DNA from: Acinetobacter sedimenti
GTDB lineage: Bacteria; Pseudomonadota; Gammaproteobacteria; Pseudomonadales; Moraxellaceae
Length of the DNA stretch: 64,000 nucleotides
Reading direction: 5' to 3'
NCBI RefSeq assembly: GCF_022601685.1
Contig: NZ_JAKUML010000004.1
Span: forward strand, 124,001-188,000
In this document: positions 37,420 through 47,532 of the stretch, in pieces
Position numbering within the stretch: the stretch's first letter is position 1
Layout of the letters: each line of letters opens with the position of its first letter
Position numbers and translations under genes: made by a program
The notes under the pieces: model-generated
What the model saw: only the letters and a program-made list of their open reading frames with translations
What the model was told of the DNA's origin: nothing
The model's database searches: none

Positions 37420-38451
37420 ATGAGCCGTGATACGATTAGCATTCATTTTGTCAATGCTGCGCTTACAGGTGTAAAACGTCTAGGTCTAGATATCGACACG
37501 TTACTGTCCCACGTTGGCATTGAAGCAGAGTTGCTCAAACAACCCAAAGCACGTATTTCTCCCGATCAATATACCCAATTTGCTCGAATGCTGTGGCTTG
37601 TCACCCAAGATGAACACATTGGTTTTGATGTACAACCACGTAAACTAGGCACCTTTGCTATGATGTGTCAGTTGATTATTCATTGCAAAACTTTGGGCGA
37701 AGCACTAGAGCGATCCACTGAATTTTATCGTTTATTTGGTGATGAATGGTCGGTAAATCTTGAACGTGATAAACATGAAGCACGTTTGATTCCTGCGATT
37801 CCGCCGAAATACGATCCCGATCATTTCGTTACCGAAAGTATGCTGATGATTTGGCACGGCTTAGCCTCTTGGTTGATTGAGCGTCGTATTCCTTTAGAAC
37901 GTGTTCATTTTGGCTATGATCGTCCAAAGCATGCCGACGAATATGATGCTTTATTTTTCGCACCTGTGATTCAGTTTAATGCACAGCGTACAGAGGTCAC
38001 TTTTGCAGCAGATTATTTGGATTTGCCGATTCGTCAGACCGAAGAAACTCTCGCAGAGTTCTTAAAAACTGCACCCGCTGGGCTGTTGGTGAAATTTAAA
38101 AATACAAACTCACTAACCAATCGCATTCGTGATGTATTGAAAAGCCATATTGGCGAAGAAATGCCAACACTCAATGATGTCGCTGCTATGCTGTATCTGT
38201 CACCGCAGACTTTACGTCGTCGCCTTGCCACCGAAGGCAAAAGCTATCAAGCTGTCAAAGATGCGCTACGTCGTGATGCGGCGATTCACTTATTATTGCG
38301 CCATGATTTGACTTTGGAAGATGTCGCACAGCAAGTTGGATTTAGTGAAACCAGCACATTCCACCGTGCATTCAAAAAATGGACAGGTGTAACACCAGGT
38401 TTATATCGACAGCTTCACGGTGGTTATCGTCATAGTGAAAACTTGGAATAA
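37420..38451 (+). CDS. AraC-family transcriptional regulator
   Basis: A 343-residue regulator of the OruR/ArgR-like group: an N-terminal arabinose-binding-like domain (LPRKLGTFAMMCQLIIHCKTLGEAL region) and a C-terminal AraC helix-turn-helix pair, first helix set around TLNDVAAMLYLSPQTLRRRL and second in LEDVAQQVGFSETSTFHRAFKKWTG. It is divergent from the CoA transferase gene, a likely target by position. The ATG has no clear purine-rich site directly upstream. Confidence 0.9.
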   Translation: MSRDTISIHFVNAALTGVKRLGLDIDTLLSHVGIEAELLKQPKARISPDQYTQFARMLWLVTQDEHIGFDVQPRKLGTFAMMCQLIIHCKTLGEALERSTEFYRLFGDEWSVNLERDKHEARLIPAIPPKYDPDHFVTESMLMIWHGLASWLIERRIPLERVHFGYDRPKHADEYDALFFAPVIQFNAQRTEVTFAADYLDLPIRQTEETLAEFLKTAPAGLLVKFKNTNSLTNRIRDVLKSHIGEEMPTLNDVAAMLYLSPQTLRRRLATEGKSYQAVKDALRRDAAIHLLLRHDLTLEDVAQQVGFSETSTFHRAFKKWTGVTPGLYRQLHGGYRHSENLE

Positions 38452-38604
38452 AAACACCGAACTAAATTGAATTTCAGCATAATATTTGTTTGATCTTTAC
38501 TTTCAAAGCTCCTATAATTTGCGCTTCTTTTCGTTTGGTCGTTTTGTTTTGTGTGATTACACAATTTAAAAATGAACAAACCAACTATAATAGGTATTTC
38601 GTTC

Positions 38605-39033
38605 ATGAAAACTCTCAGTGCAAAACCTGCTGAGGTGCAACACGACTGGTACGTTGTGGATGCATCAGGTAAAACACTTGGTCGTTTAGCGACTGAAATT
38701 GCTCGCCGCCTTCGTGGTAAGCATAAAACAACTTTTACACCGCACGTTGATACAGGCGATTACATCGTAGTGATCAATGCGGAACAAGTTCAAGTTACTG
38801 GTAACAAGTCACTTGACAAAAAATACTATCGCCACACTGAATTCCCAGGCGGTTTGAAAGAAACTAACTTTGAAAAATTAGTTGCGCACAAACCTGAAGA
38901 AATCTTCCAACGTGCTGTTAAAGGTATGTTGCCAAAAGGTCCTCTTGGTTATGCAATGATCAAGAAAATGAAAGTGTATGCTGGTAGCGAGCACCCTCAT
39001 ACTGCTCAACAGCCGCAAGTTTTGGATATCTAA
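38605..39033 (+). CDS. rplM: Ribosomal protein L13
   Basis: Large ribosomal subunit protein, 142 residues, the canonical length. It opens [20 protein letters not shown] and carries [20 protein letters not shown] and [19 protein letters not shown] placed the start at 38605 and not at the in-frame ATG 33 bases upstream because this matches the family's fixed length. Forms an operon with rpsI 12 bases downstream. Confidence 0.97.
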   Translation: MKTLSAKPAEVQHDWYVVDASGKTLGRLATEIARRLRGKHKTTFTPHVDTGDYIVVINAEQVQVTGNKSLDKKYYRHTEFPGGLKETNFEKLVAHKPEEIFQRAVKGMLPKGPLGYAMIKKMKVYAGSEHPHTAQQPQVLDI

Positions 39034-39045
39034 GGGATAAAAGAC

Positions 39046-39432
39046 ATGGCACAAAATTATGGTACAGGTCGCCGTAAGACCGCAACTGCACGTGTTTTCT
39101 TATCAGCTGGTACTGGTAAACTCGTGATCAACAACCGTTCTATCGAAGAGTATTTCGGTCGTGAAACTGCACGTATGGTTGTTCGTCAACCGCTTGAGTT
39201 GCTTGAAGCAACTGGCAAATATGATCTTTACATCACTGTTAAAGGTGGTGGTATCGGTGGTCAAGCTGGTGCAATCCGTCACGGTATCACGCGTGCATTG
39301 ATCGCATCTGACGAAACTTTGAAGCCTGCGCTTCGTCAAGCTGGTTTCGTTACTCGTGACTCACGTGAAGTTGAACGTAAGAAACTTGGTTTACGTAAAG
39401 CACGTAAACGTCCTCAATTCTCTAAGCGTTAA
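39046..39432 (+). CDS. rpsI: Ribosomal protein S9
   Basis: Small ribosomal subunit protein, 128 residues, ending in the highly conserved [17 protein letters not shown] tail whose arginine contacts P-site tRNA. The N-terminus reads [19 protein letters not shown]. Second gene of rplM-rpsI, followed by a terminator. Confidence 0.97.
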   Translation: MAQNYGTGRRKTATARVFLSAGTGKLVINNRSIEEYFGRETARMVVRQPLELLEATGKYDLYITVKGGGIGGQAGAIRHGITRALIASDETLKPALRQAGFVTRDSREVERKKLGLRKARKRPQFSKR

Positions 39433-39478
39433 TTTTTTCAGAGCTACGGCTCTTTACGAATTACGATTTACAGAATCG

Positions 39479-39508
39479 AAAAAACCTCGGTATTTCCGAG
39501 GTTTTTTT
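39479..39508 (+). terminator. Terminator after rpsI
   Basis: AAAAAACCTCGG/CCGAGGTTTTTTT around TATTT. Confidence 0.9.
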
Positions 39509-39613
39509 ATGGTAAATAGTTAATGACGGATAGTTAATTGCTAGAGTTTATAATGGTAAACTTTGAAGCACCCCTCCTACACACAAAAAATCCGCACAAT
39601 TAAAACCACACAT

Positions 39614-39634
39614 AAAAAAAGCCACCGTGATGGC
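39614..39634 (-). terminator. Terminator after alpha/beta hydrolase gene
   Basis: On the minus strand GCCA-N6-TGGC runs into seven Ts; short stem, about 35 bases past the stop. Confidence 0.6.
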
Positions 39635-39668
39635 AGCTCAGTTTTAAAAAATCAAAATATAAGATGAG

Positions 39669-40472
39669 TTACAGCAAATCTTGACGAATCAATGATTTGA
39701 CTTTTTTCACCGTATCTAGCGGATGCTCTAGTGGGAACATATGTCCACCTTCGACTACTTGGAATGGAATGCCTAGCTTGCGTTTTGCTACCTGTGGAAA
39801 TTTACGTTTTAAGAATTGGCTATCTTGCCCAACGACTAAATCTACTGGAACTTTGGGTTGAGGCTGAGGTAGCCACCATAGCGATGGATTCTTTCTAAAA
39901 ATTTCTACTTCGGCTGCCTTAGGAATGGTTAAAGTCACACCACCACGCACGGTATCTTCAGTTAAACCATGTTGAATATAAGCATTAAAACATTCAGGAT
40001 CAAAGTCTTTAAAAAAGCCTCTCCCCGATAAAAGCTGTGCAGCTTGCTCACGACTTTCCCAGTGATCACGACGATGCTTTGACAATCCCGCAGGCGTAAT
40101 TTGATCAACGAACTTTGGATAAAACAACTTGGACATGTGGAAGACCAAAGATGCTGCGCCCAAGATCAACGGTGGATCAAGCATAATCACCTGACTAATC
40201 AAGTCAGGACGTTTATTCGATACCATAAAACTCAGTACTGAACCCAGCGAATGCCCTAATGCAATCACTTTACGACCATTGGCTTGTGATTCAATGCTAT
40301 CGGTAATTTGCTCTACCAAATAATCCCAATGATTAGTAATCGGATAACGAGGATTCGCACCCACTGGTGTGGTATAGATGATGTCATATTCATCAGACAG
40401 CGCATCAAATAGCTTTTGATAAGTTTCAGATGGAATGCCATTGGCATGAGCAAAATGAATCAGTGGTTTCAT
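39669..40472 (-). CDS. Alpha/beta-fold hydrolase
   Basis: A 267-residue hydrolase of the serine esterase type: nucleophile elbow GHSLGSVLS around residue 93, a catalytic aspartate candidate in DLVVGQDSQF and histidine in VEGGHMFPLEHP. It opens with LIHFAHANGIPSETYQKLFDAL, an unusual oxyanion segment HANG. Substrate unknown. It stands alone, convergent with rplM-rpsI. Confidence 0.83.
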   Translation of the reverse strand: MKPLIHFAHANGIPSETYQKLFDALSDEYDIIYTTPVGANPRYPITNHWDYLVEQITDSIESQANGRKVIALGHSLGSVLSFMVSNKRPDLISQVIMLDPPLILGAASLVFHMSKLFYPKFVDQITPAGLSKHRRDHWESREQAAQLLSGRGFFKDFDPECFNAYIQHGLTEDTVRGGVTLTIPKAAEVEIFRKNPSLWWLPQPQPKVPVDLVVGQDSQFLKRKFPQVAKRKLGIPFQVVEGGHMFPLEHPLDTVKKVKSLIRQDLL

Positions 40473-40635
40473 AGCTTATATTCGTATTGGATTAGACCTT
40501 CATCTTCTCCCTCTTGCCGATTTCTGACAAGAGAAAGAACTGAGCGGTTTTACTATTGCAATGAACACTTCTGCAAATGAGATCACGAGATCAACCCGTT
40601 ATCGCTTTGCAAGCTTATTACTGCAATTTTACTTA

Positions 40636-41679
40636 TTACTGTAATTTTGCTTGTGACTGGGCTTCGATCTGTTGATTAATCGACTGACCAATGCCATTGC
40701 CGATAGATGTACCTACAGTACCAAGTAAAGATTCAAACGGACTACGTTTTACGGTGTAGTCTACTTTTTTATCCACTTTCAGTTCACGAGCTAAAGTGGT
40801 GAGATTGCCTGCTTTGTCAGCCAAACCAATTTTGATCGCTTGATCACCTGTCCAAAACAGTCCTGAGAACAAATCTGGCGTATCTGCTTTTAGACGTTTA
40901 CCACGACCTTCTTTCACCGCAGTGATAAAATGCTCATGAACATTATTCAGCAAGGCTTGTACGTGGGCTTTCTCTTCTTCATCGACTGGCTTCGTCCAGC
41001 TCAATAATGACTTATGGTCGCCCGAGGTCATGGTGCGATCTTCAACACCTAACTTTTTCGCCAGTTCAGTTACGCCATAATTCGGCATAATCACCCCGAT
41101 CGAACCGACAATACTTGATGGATTGACATAGATTTCATCAGCAGCTGATGCAATATAATACGCACCCGATGCACCCATATCTCCAATGATGGCATAGACT
41201 TTTTTATCGGTGTTTTGTGATTTTTGATAACGAATCTCTTGCCAAATCTCATCCGACTGCACTGGCGAGCCACCCGGCGAGTTGATGTTAAGCACGACTG
41301 CTTTGGCATTTTTCGCTTCAAAAGCACGCTTCAATGCTTTATTGGTGTCTTTACTATTTACACTAGTGGCATCGCCTGCGATCATGCCTTGAATATCAAC
41401 CACAGCAATATGCTCATCGGATACGATCGGCGTACCATCCACTTGCGAACCTGTGCTACACCCTTTTCCGAGCATAATCAAAATAAACATCAAATAGAGG
41501 AATGAAAGCAATTTAAAGAAAATGCCCCATCGACGTGCTCGACGTTGTTCTTCAACAGAAGCAAGTACCGCTTTTTCTAATATTTTCCACTCTTGACCTT
41601 GCACTTGGTTTTGATCCGAATGATTTGAAGGACTGTTTGATTGTTGTTCTGAAGATGGTTTTGGTGGCCAATCTGACAT
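40636..41679 (-). CDS. sppA: Signal peptide peptidase SppA-type S49 protease
   Basis: A 347-residue membrane-anchored serine protease that degrades cleaved signal peptides. After a soluble Gln/Ser-rich N-terminus (about 55 residues), one transmembrane segment (FFKLLSFLYLMFILIMLG) anchors the periplasmic S49 domain. The nucleophile serine is in GDMGASGAYYIAS and the general-base lysine in SGDHKSLLSWTKPV. This is the short form, like B. subtilis SppA, not the double-domain E. coli type. Confidence 0.88.
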   Translation of the reverse strand: MSDWPPKPSSEQQSNSPSNHSDQNQVQGQEWKILEKAVLASVEEQRRARRWGIFFKLLSFLYLMFILIMLGKGCSTGSQVDGTPIVSDEHIAVVDIQGMIAGDATSVNSKDTNKALKRAFEAKNAKAVVLNINSPGGSPVQSDEIWQEIRYQKSQNTDKKVYAIIGDMGASGAYYIASAADEIYVNPSSIVGSIGVIMPNYGVTELAKKLGVEDRTMTSGDHKSLLSWTKPVDEEEKAHVQALLNNVHEHFITAVKEGRGKRLKADTPDLFSGLFWTGDQAIKIGLADKAGNLTTLARELKVDKKVDYTVKRSPFESLLGTVGTSIGNGIGQSINQQIEAQSQAKLQ

Positions 41680-41834
41680 TATGCTTTCCTAAATAAAGGT
41701 TTTGGCACATCATACAGTTAATCAATTCAACTGCCTATATTGATCTGTAAATCTTCTTCATCTCGTTGTTTTTAGCTTATAATTCAGGTAAATTTTTTCA
41801 TTATTATTTTAGTTTATTGATTTTTCTATGAGTT

Positions 41835-42788
41835 ATGCAAAATAAGTCTAATGGATTAGCTTGGCTAGTACGCCTATTTCATTACACGCCTTTGAAGTTG
41901 TTACAACTTTTAGCGGTGATGATCGCTAATATTTTGTCGATTATGCCATCGTTTAAGACCATTCAAACGATTCGGCTGAATATCGAAATTGCACTTGCCG
42001 ATTTATCAGCCCCTGAACGAGAACACGTTACTCAACAAGCCATCAAAAATGAATTGTGCTCCTATTTTGAGTTCTTCCACGTTTGGAGCAACAACAATCA
42101 ACAAAACCTCGCATTGATTCATCAAGTCCATGGACATGAACGCCTGAAGCAAGCTTTAGCTGAAGAAAGAGGTGCTGTTCTGATCGTGCCTCACTTTGGC
42201 ACTTGGGAAGTGATGAATGCGTGGATTTCACAACATACCGATCTGACCATTATGTATATGCCGATCAAAAATCCAAACATGGATCAGATCGTACTCGAAG
42301 CACGTCAACGTGAGGGTGCAACACTGGTACAAACCAATGAAACTGGTGTGAAGCAAATCTTCAAAGCACTCAAGAATGGTGGCACGACGGTAATTCTGCC
42401 AGATCATACACCAAAGCAAGGTGGTGAGCTCGTGCCGTGGTTTGGTGTCCCTGTGGAAAGTAGTCAGCTCTGTGCAAAAATGATTCAAAAGACAAGCGCA
42501 CGTGCATTGATACTTTATGCGCTTCGAAATGACCAATCAGGCTTTGATATACATATCGAAGCGATGGATCCGCAGATTTATGATCGTAGTCTAAATGGTA
42601 CAGCAATCATTCATCAACATATTGAACAGCTTATTCGACGTCATCCGCAGCATTATCATTGGAGTTATAAACGCTTCAAAGCCAACCCTGAAAGCAAAAA
42701 AGTATATAGCTTGCCTCATGCAGAAAGTATCAACTTAATCCGCACCATTCAAGCTCGGGATAGCCAAACCCGCACTATGCGAGACTGA
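41835..42788 (+). CDS. LpxL/HtrB-type lysophospholipid/lipid A acyltransferase
   Basis: A 317-residue inner-membrane acyltransferase. An N-terminal hydrophobic segment is followed by the HX4D/E catalytic motif as VPHFGTWEVMNAW near residue 120, and downstream TTVILPDHTPKQGGELVPWFGVPV, as in the lauroyl/myristoyl acyltransferases. Acceptor may be lipid A or another lipid; the sequence alone does not decide. Its 3' end overlaps the convergent comEC gene by 54 bases. Confidence 0.85.
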   Translation: MQNKSNGLAWLVRLFHYTPLKLLQLLAVMIANILSIMPSFKTIQTIRLNIEIALADLSAPEREHVTQQAIKNELCSYFEFFHVWSNNNQQNLALIHQVHGHERLKQALAEERGAVLIVPHFGTWEVMNAWISQHTDLTIMYMPIKNPNMDQIVLEARQREGATLVQTNETGVKQIFKALKNGGTTVILPDHTPKQGGELVPWFGVPVESSQLCAKMIQKTSARALILYALRNDQSGFDIHIEAMDPQIYDRSLNGTAIIHQHIEQLIRRHPQHYHWSYKRFKANPESKKVYSLPHAESINLIRTIQARDSQTRTMRD

Positions 42789-45338
42789 ATCGTCGGTCGG
42801 CTCAAGCCACTTTCGAGCTGCTCGTCGATATTGCCATGACCACGACGCATCAAGCTTTTTTTGTTCAATATGAATGCCACCCATTTGTGCGGTGTCTACA
42901 TAAGGAATTTCTAAAGCATTTAATCGTGCAATCGTTTCAGGAGTTGGATGCCCATAACGATTATCGATTCCCACAGAGATAACAGCCAATTTCGGTTGAA
43001 TTTTTTTTAAAAAATCATAAGCTGAACTATGCCGACTGCCGTGATGCCCAAGCACCAAAATATCTGCCGTCAAATCAGGATAATCTCGCATCAATTGGTA
43101 TTCGGTGAGCCAACCTGCATCGCCCATCATTAATATTTTAAAATCATCAACCACATGATTCGAGGTGATTAAAACCACACATGATGATTCATTCGCACTT
43201 TGTAATAAGCCGCTTTGTATCTGATCATTTGGCATGGGTGAAAGCACTTCAAATAATACACCATCCCATTGCCATGATTGACCACGTTCACATTGGATAA
43301 ATGGCACATCAGGATAATCCGTCACACCGTCTTTTTGTTCATTACTGCGCAGTTGTTTGACTGCGATCTCTCGCACAATCGCATCTGTACCGCCACGATG
43401 ATCCAGATCGAGATGCGTCAATAATATTTCATCAAGCTTGCGAATACCTTGATCACGCAAATACGGCACAATCACCCGATCACCCATCGTCGGTTGACCT
43501 TCCTGCCAAGCACCCATACCTGTATCTAGCAACATATGATGCTTCTGTGTATGTACCGCAATGGCTTGTCCCTGCCCCACATCAAGAATATCCACGGTCA
43601 AATGTGCACGCAAACTTTGTTGAAAAAATATCGGAATCAGAAAAAATATTGCCCAATAACGGCTAATCAACCCTTTAGGCAACATCAAAATCGCCACAGC
43701 AATCGCAATACACAATAAGCTCATACCAGTGAAAAAGCTCGGTAAATATAACGCCGTCGCAATCGGCTCAATCGCCTTTAAAATCGAATGAAAAATGGAT
43801 AATAAAAATGCAGATAATCCCCACAGTAATTCACCCAAAGGCTTACCAATAATCGGAACGACTTGCCAAATTAACGCTGATAAAATGTTCAGCGGCACAA
43901 TCAATACGGTCAAAAATGGAATCGCAATAAGATTCACTAAAGGCGAAAGTACAGATACAGCCTTAAACTGCCACAGCACAATAGGTAGCAAAGCAATAAA
44001 GACACGCCACTGCGTCTGCCACAACAACGAAAATGCATATTTCAGATGATCAATGAATGTATCTTCAGGATGCGATTCATGCTTCTGCACTTGTCGATAG
44101 ATCAGGATCAAAATCCCTGATGCCACAAAAGAGAGCCAAAATGCTGCGGACAAAATCGCAAAGCAATCAAAAATCAGTACGATCACCGCTGTCATCAGCA
44201 ACATCATCAAAGTTGAAATCTGCCACCGTTGCCACAGACAAATACTCGCAATACAAGCGATCAACCACGTTCGCAATGCTGGAATCTCAAAGCCTGTAAA
44301 CACCACATAAAAACTGACTAAACTGAGAAAAATCGGGATATAGAATAATTGTCGTGGAAACTTTAAATAAAGATTCTCTAGTCTTCCCATTCGCATAGAC
44401 AGATGTAACGTTTTCATCAACAACCATGTCAACATCGCCGCTAAAAGCAACACATGTGGTCCAGAAATTGCCAAAAGATGGCTGATACCCAGTACCTGAA
44501 AACGCTGTGTGGTAGCGTGATCAATGCCACTACGATCACCTGTCAATAAACCTAAAAGCAGACCGTGCTCTTGGCTATGCCGTGCTATTTCAAGGTCATT
44601 GTGATGACTAAAATTGTTTTGCTCTAAAAGCTGTTGCCGAAACTCAAACCGTAACTTTTCAACCTGTAACCGCCAATCATTGAGTAAACCTCGCTGATCC
44701 ACCACAAAGCGATACCAGCCCATAGATTGAACTTCTGAAGCCGTGATCGACTGATTATAAAGTACCGTTGCTGTGCCTTGAATGCCTTGTTGTAAGAGCC
44801 ATTTTTCTTGATCAAAGCCACCATGATTAACATAACCATGCGGTGGCTTAATGTCCAAAGTCATCTGATAAAAATGACCCAGTGCCAATTGATCGGTACT
44901 CATGCCAATCACTTCACCTTGCGCATCATAAATCCGCTTGGGATAAAGTAATATTTTTAGACTACGATTTTGTTCGGGTATCAAAAGCTGTGCAGGCTGT
45001 CGCCAATTTTCTAGTTTGCCTTCGCTGAGCTGTGAAATATAAACAATGCCTTCAACGGTCTGTCGTTCAATCACATCATTGGCAAGTCGATGCTGTAAAC
45101 GCTGATCGGCATAACTACAAGCCAAAAATAACGTAGAAATAAAAGCAATGGATTTGAGTAAAACGTTTAGCCATTTCCATTGCAACGTTCGATCAAAACG
45201 CCAAAATGACAATAGTAATAGCAATGAAATTAGACAAGGAATCAACCAATACAATGAATAAAATTTATCAATCAGTCCAAGTGGCATCCCAAGCGTTACA
45301 ATCCCGACAATCCATGCCAAACACAACCAGCGAATCAC
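42735..45338 (-). CDS. comEC: ComEC/Rec2-type DNA uptake channel
   Basis: Inner-membrane channel for single-stranded DNA during natural transformation. The 867-residue protein has N-terminal membrane segments and an OB-like loop, the competence domain (LLGLLTGDRSGIDHATTQRFQVLGISHLLAISGPHV), several more helices, and a C-terminal metallo-beta-lactamase-like domain with LLTHLDLDHRGGTDAI and DILVLGHHGSRHSS. Natural competence fits Acinetobacter. It is transcribed alone and converges on the acyltransferase. Confidence 0.93.
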   Translation of the reverse strand: MIRWLCLAWIVGIVTLGMPLGLIDKFYSLYWLIPCLISLLLLLSFWRFDRTLQWKWLNVLLKSIAFISTLFLACSYADQRLQHRLANDVIERQTVEGIVYISQLSEGKLENWRQPAQLLIPEQNRSLKILLYPKRIYDAQGEVIGMSTDQLALGHFYQMTLDIKPPHGYVNHGGFDQEKWLLQQGIQGTATVLYNQSITASEVQSMGWYRFVVDQRGLLNDWRLQVEKLRFEFRQQLLEQNNFSHHNDLEIARHSQEHGLLLGLLTGDRSGIDHATTQRFQVLGISHLLAISGPHVLLLAAMLTWLLMKTLHLSMRMGRLENLYLKFPRQLFYIPIFLSLVSFYVVFTGFEIPALRTWLIACIASICLWQRWQISTLMMLLMTAVIVLIFDCFAILSAAFWLSFVASGILILIYRQVQKHESHPEDTFIDHLKYAFSLLWQTQWRVFIALLPIVLWQFKAVSVLSPLVNLIAIPFLTVLIVPLNILSALIWQVVPIIGKPLGELLWGLSAFLLSIFHSILKAIEPIATALYLPSFFTGMSLLCIAIAVAILMLPKGLISRYWAIFFLIPIFFQQSLRAHLTVDILDVGQGQAIAVHTQKHHMLLDTGMGAWQEGQPTMGDRVIVPYLRDQGIRKLDEILLTHLDLDHRGGTDAIVREIAVKQLRSNEQKDGVTDYPDVPFIQCERGQSWQWDGVLFEVLSPMPNDQIQSGLLQSANESSCVVLITSNHVVDDFKILMMGDAGWLTEYQLMRDYPDLTADILVLGHHGSRHSSAYDFLKKIQPKLAVISVGIDNRYGHPTPETIARLNALEIPYVDTAQMGGIHIEQKKLDASWSWQYRRAARKWLEPTDDSVSHSAGLAIPSLNGAD

Positions 45339-45486
45339 GACCTTGTCGCCTTTTTAGTGCAAGTTATTAAAATGAATTTTTTATAATGAATCACTGCTTG
45401 ACCATATTTAATATTTTATATTCTGATAAATTTAAAAGTAATTGAAGCCCAGTGAATTGTCGAGCGATTTATTTAAAACTGTTTAG

Positions 45487-45520
45487 AAAAAAACTGACCC
45501 ATTTGCATAGATCAGTTTTT
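45487..45520 (-). terminator. Terminator after lolD
   Basis: AAAAACTGA/TCAGTTTTT arms around a 14-base loop, with T run on the minus strand. Confidence 0.7.
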
Positions 45521-45544
45521 ATAAATTTCTATCAAGATCAACGA

Positions 45545-46279
45545 TTATTCTGCGTTAAACCATGCACCATCACGCATATGCAAAATTCGATCTGCGGACT
45601 GGGCAAGCGATTCATCATGCGTCACGATCAACATCGCCATTTGACGATCTGTCTGCAATTCTTTCAGCAAACTAAAAATGCCTTGTGCCGTTTGACGATC
45701 AAGATTCCCTGTTGGCTCATCGGCAAGAATCAGATCAGGATCAGTCACCAATGCACGAGCGAGTGCCACACGCTGACGTTCGCCACCTGATAGCTCACCT
45801 GGTTTATGTTCCATACGGTGGCTTAAACCGACTTGCTCAAGTAGCTTTTCTGCTTTCTTTTTTACTTCAAGAAAAGTCGTGCCCTGACGAAGCATCAATG
45901 GCATACAGACATTTTCTAAGGCATTAAACTCAGGCAAAAGATGATGAAACTGATAAACAAAACCTAAATGCAGGTTGCGTTGATGTCCACGTTCTGATTC
46001 TTTTAAGGTATCAAAGCGTTGTCCTTTGAGGAAAATTTCACCTTGCGTTGGCGTATCCAAACCGCCGAGTACATGCAGTAGCGTACTTTTACCCGAACCA
46101 CTTGTACCGATGACGGAAACGAATTCACCTTGTTGTACGGATAAGTCTAAGCCACGTAGTACATCAACTTGATTACGCCCATCATCAAAACGACGATGTA
46201 CATTTTTTGCTTCAAGGACAATATTGCTTTGGCTGTTCATCGCTTGACGCTTTTCATTAGTCATATTTTCATTACTCAT
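45545..46279 (-). CDS. lolD: Lipoprotein-release ABC transporter ATPase LolD
   Basis: ATPase driving release of outer-membrane lipoproteins from the inner membrane. The 244-residue chain shows Walker A GTSGSGKST, the ABC signature LSGGERQRVALARAL, and Walker B LILADEPTGNLD, the LolD/MacB pattern. The start ATG at 46277-46279 overlaps the stop codon of the permease gene by eight bases (ATGAGTAA), so translation is coupled. A longer frame reaching into the permease is unlikely. Confidence 0.94.
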   Translation of the reverse strand: MSNENMTNEKRQAMNSQSNIVLEAKNVHRRFDDGRNQVDVLRGLDLSVQQGEFVSVIGTSGSGKSTLLHVLGGLDTPTQGEIFLKGQRFDTLKESERGHQRNLHLGFVYQFHHLLPEFNALENVCMPLMLRQGTTFLEVKKKAEKLLEQVGLSHRMEHKPGELSGGERQRVALARALVTDPDLILADEPTGNLDRQTAQGIFSLLKELQTDRQMAMLIVTHDESLAQSADRILHMRDGAWFNAE

Positions 46280-47507
46280 AACGTAGCGCCTCCGCAGGTT
46301 GTGTCTTGGCTGCACGCAAAGCAGGATAGATCGTTGCAAGGAAGCTGAGTAGCAAAGACAACACCACAATCACTGTCACATCACGCCATAGCAGCTCTGA
46401 CGGTAAATAATTAATCACATAAGCAGCGAGTGGATTCAATCCTAAAGCATTGGTCACCCAGCTAAATACTGAGCTAATCGACAATGCAACGGTGACACCG
46501 AGTATCGTCCCGAAGAATGTGCCGATCACACCAATGACGGTGCCATGCACAATAAAGATTTTGGTAATGGTCGATGGCGTTGCGCCCAATGTCCGTAAAA
46601 TCGCAATATCAGCTTGTTTATCAGCGACGATCAGCACCAGTGACGATACGATGTTAAATGCAGCAACCAGTACGATGAGGAAAAGTAATAATCCAATCAT
46701 GAATTTTTCCATTTGGATCGCACTAAACAAACTACCGTGTGTATAACTCCAATCCGAACCATAGAAATGTGGAGGAAGTTGACTTAACGCTTGATCAACC
46801 ACATCAGGTGCAGCGAATACATCATCAAGCTTCATTCGTACACTTTGTGCACCTTGAGGCAGTCGAAGTAAAGTTGCCGCATCATTCAATGCAATATAAC
46901 CAACTAAGCCATCAACATCTGCACCCACACTAAAAATACCGACTAAGGTAAAGCGCTTAAAACGAGGCACAACACCCGCTGGTGATGGTGTCGCTTCAGG
47001 CAGAATCAAAGTGATTTTGTCATTGACACGTAGTCCAAGCGCATCGGTGAGGCTCTTACCCAAAATGATGCCGTATTCACCTTGTTGCAGGTTATCCAGT
47101 GAACCTTGCACCATGTTGTCTTGGATAATGGATACACGTGGTTCATATTTTGGGTCAATCCCATTCACCACAAGCCCTGTCACCTGTCCCTGCGAGGTGA
47201 TCATCCCTTGCAACTGAGTAAATGGCGCAGCACCTTGTACATGCTCAATGTTTTCTACGACAGGTAATATATTTTGCCAGTCAGTAATGATATGATTTGA
47301 AGACACGGTCGCCTGTGGCACCATACCAAGGACACGGTTTTTAATTTCATTTTGGAATCCGTTCATCACTGATAAGACAATGATGAGTACCGCAACACCG
47401 AGCATCATGCCAATCATAGAAGATAAAGCATGAAAAGAGATAAAACGATTACTACGACGCGCTCGCGTATAGCGTAAGCCTATATAAAAAGCGATCGGTT
47501 TATACAT
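46272..47507 (-). CDS. Lipoprotein-release permease (LolC/LolE/LolF family)
   Basis: A 411-residue permease with one N-terminal and three C-terminal transmembrane helices flanking a large periplasmic domain (FtsX/MacB fold). It opens PIAFYIGLRYTRARRSNRFISFHALSSMIGMMLGVAVLIIV and ends in PALRAAKTQPAEALRYE. Only one permease gene accompanies lolD here, whereas E. coli has lolC and lolE on either side; a homodimeric LolF-type arrangement is likely. Confidence 0.92.
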   Translation of the reverse strand: MYKPIAFYIGLRYTRARRSNRFISFHALSSMIGMMLGVAVLIIVLSVMNGFQNEIKNRVLGMVPQATVSSNHIITDWQNILPVVENIEHVQGAAPFTQLQGMITSQGQVTGLVVNGIDPKYEPRVSIIQDNMVQGSLDNLQQGEYGIILGKSLTDALGLRVNDKITLILPEATPSPAGVVPRFKRFTLVGIFSVGADVDGLVGYIALNDAATLLRLPQGAQSVRMKLDDVFAAPDVVDQALSQLPPHFYGSDWSYTHGSLFSAIQMEKFMIGLLLFLIVLVAAFNIVSSLVLIVADKQADIAILRTLGATPSTITKIFIVHGTVIGVIGTFFGTILGVTVALSISSVFSWVTNALGLNPLAAYVINYLPSELLWRDVTVIVVLSLLLSFLATIYPALRAAKTQPAEALRYE

Positions 47508-47532
47508 ACGATCAAATCCGAGGAAGTAAAAA

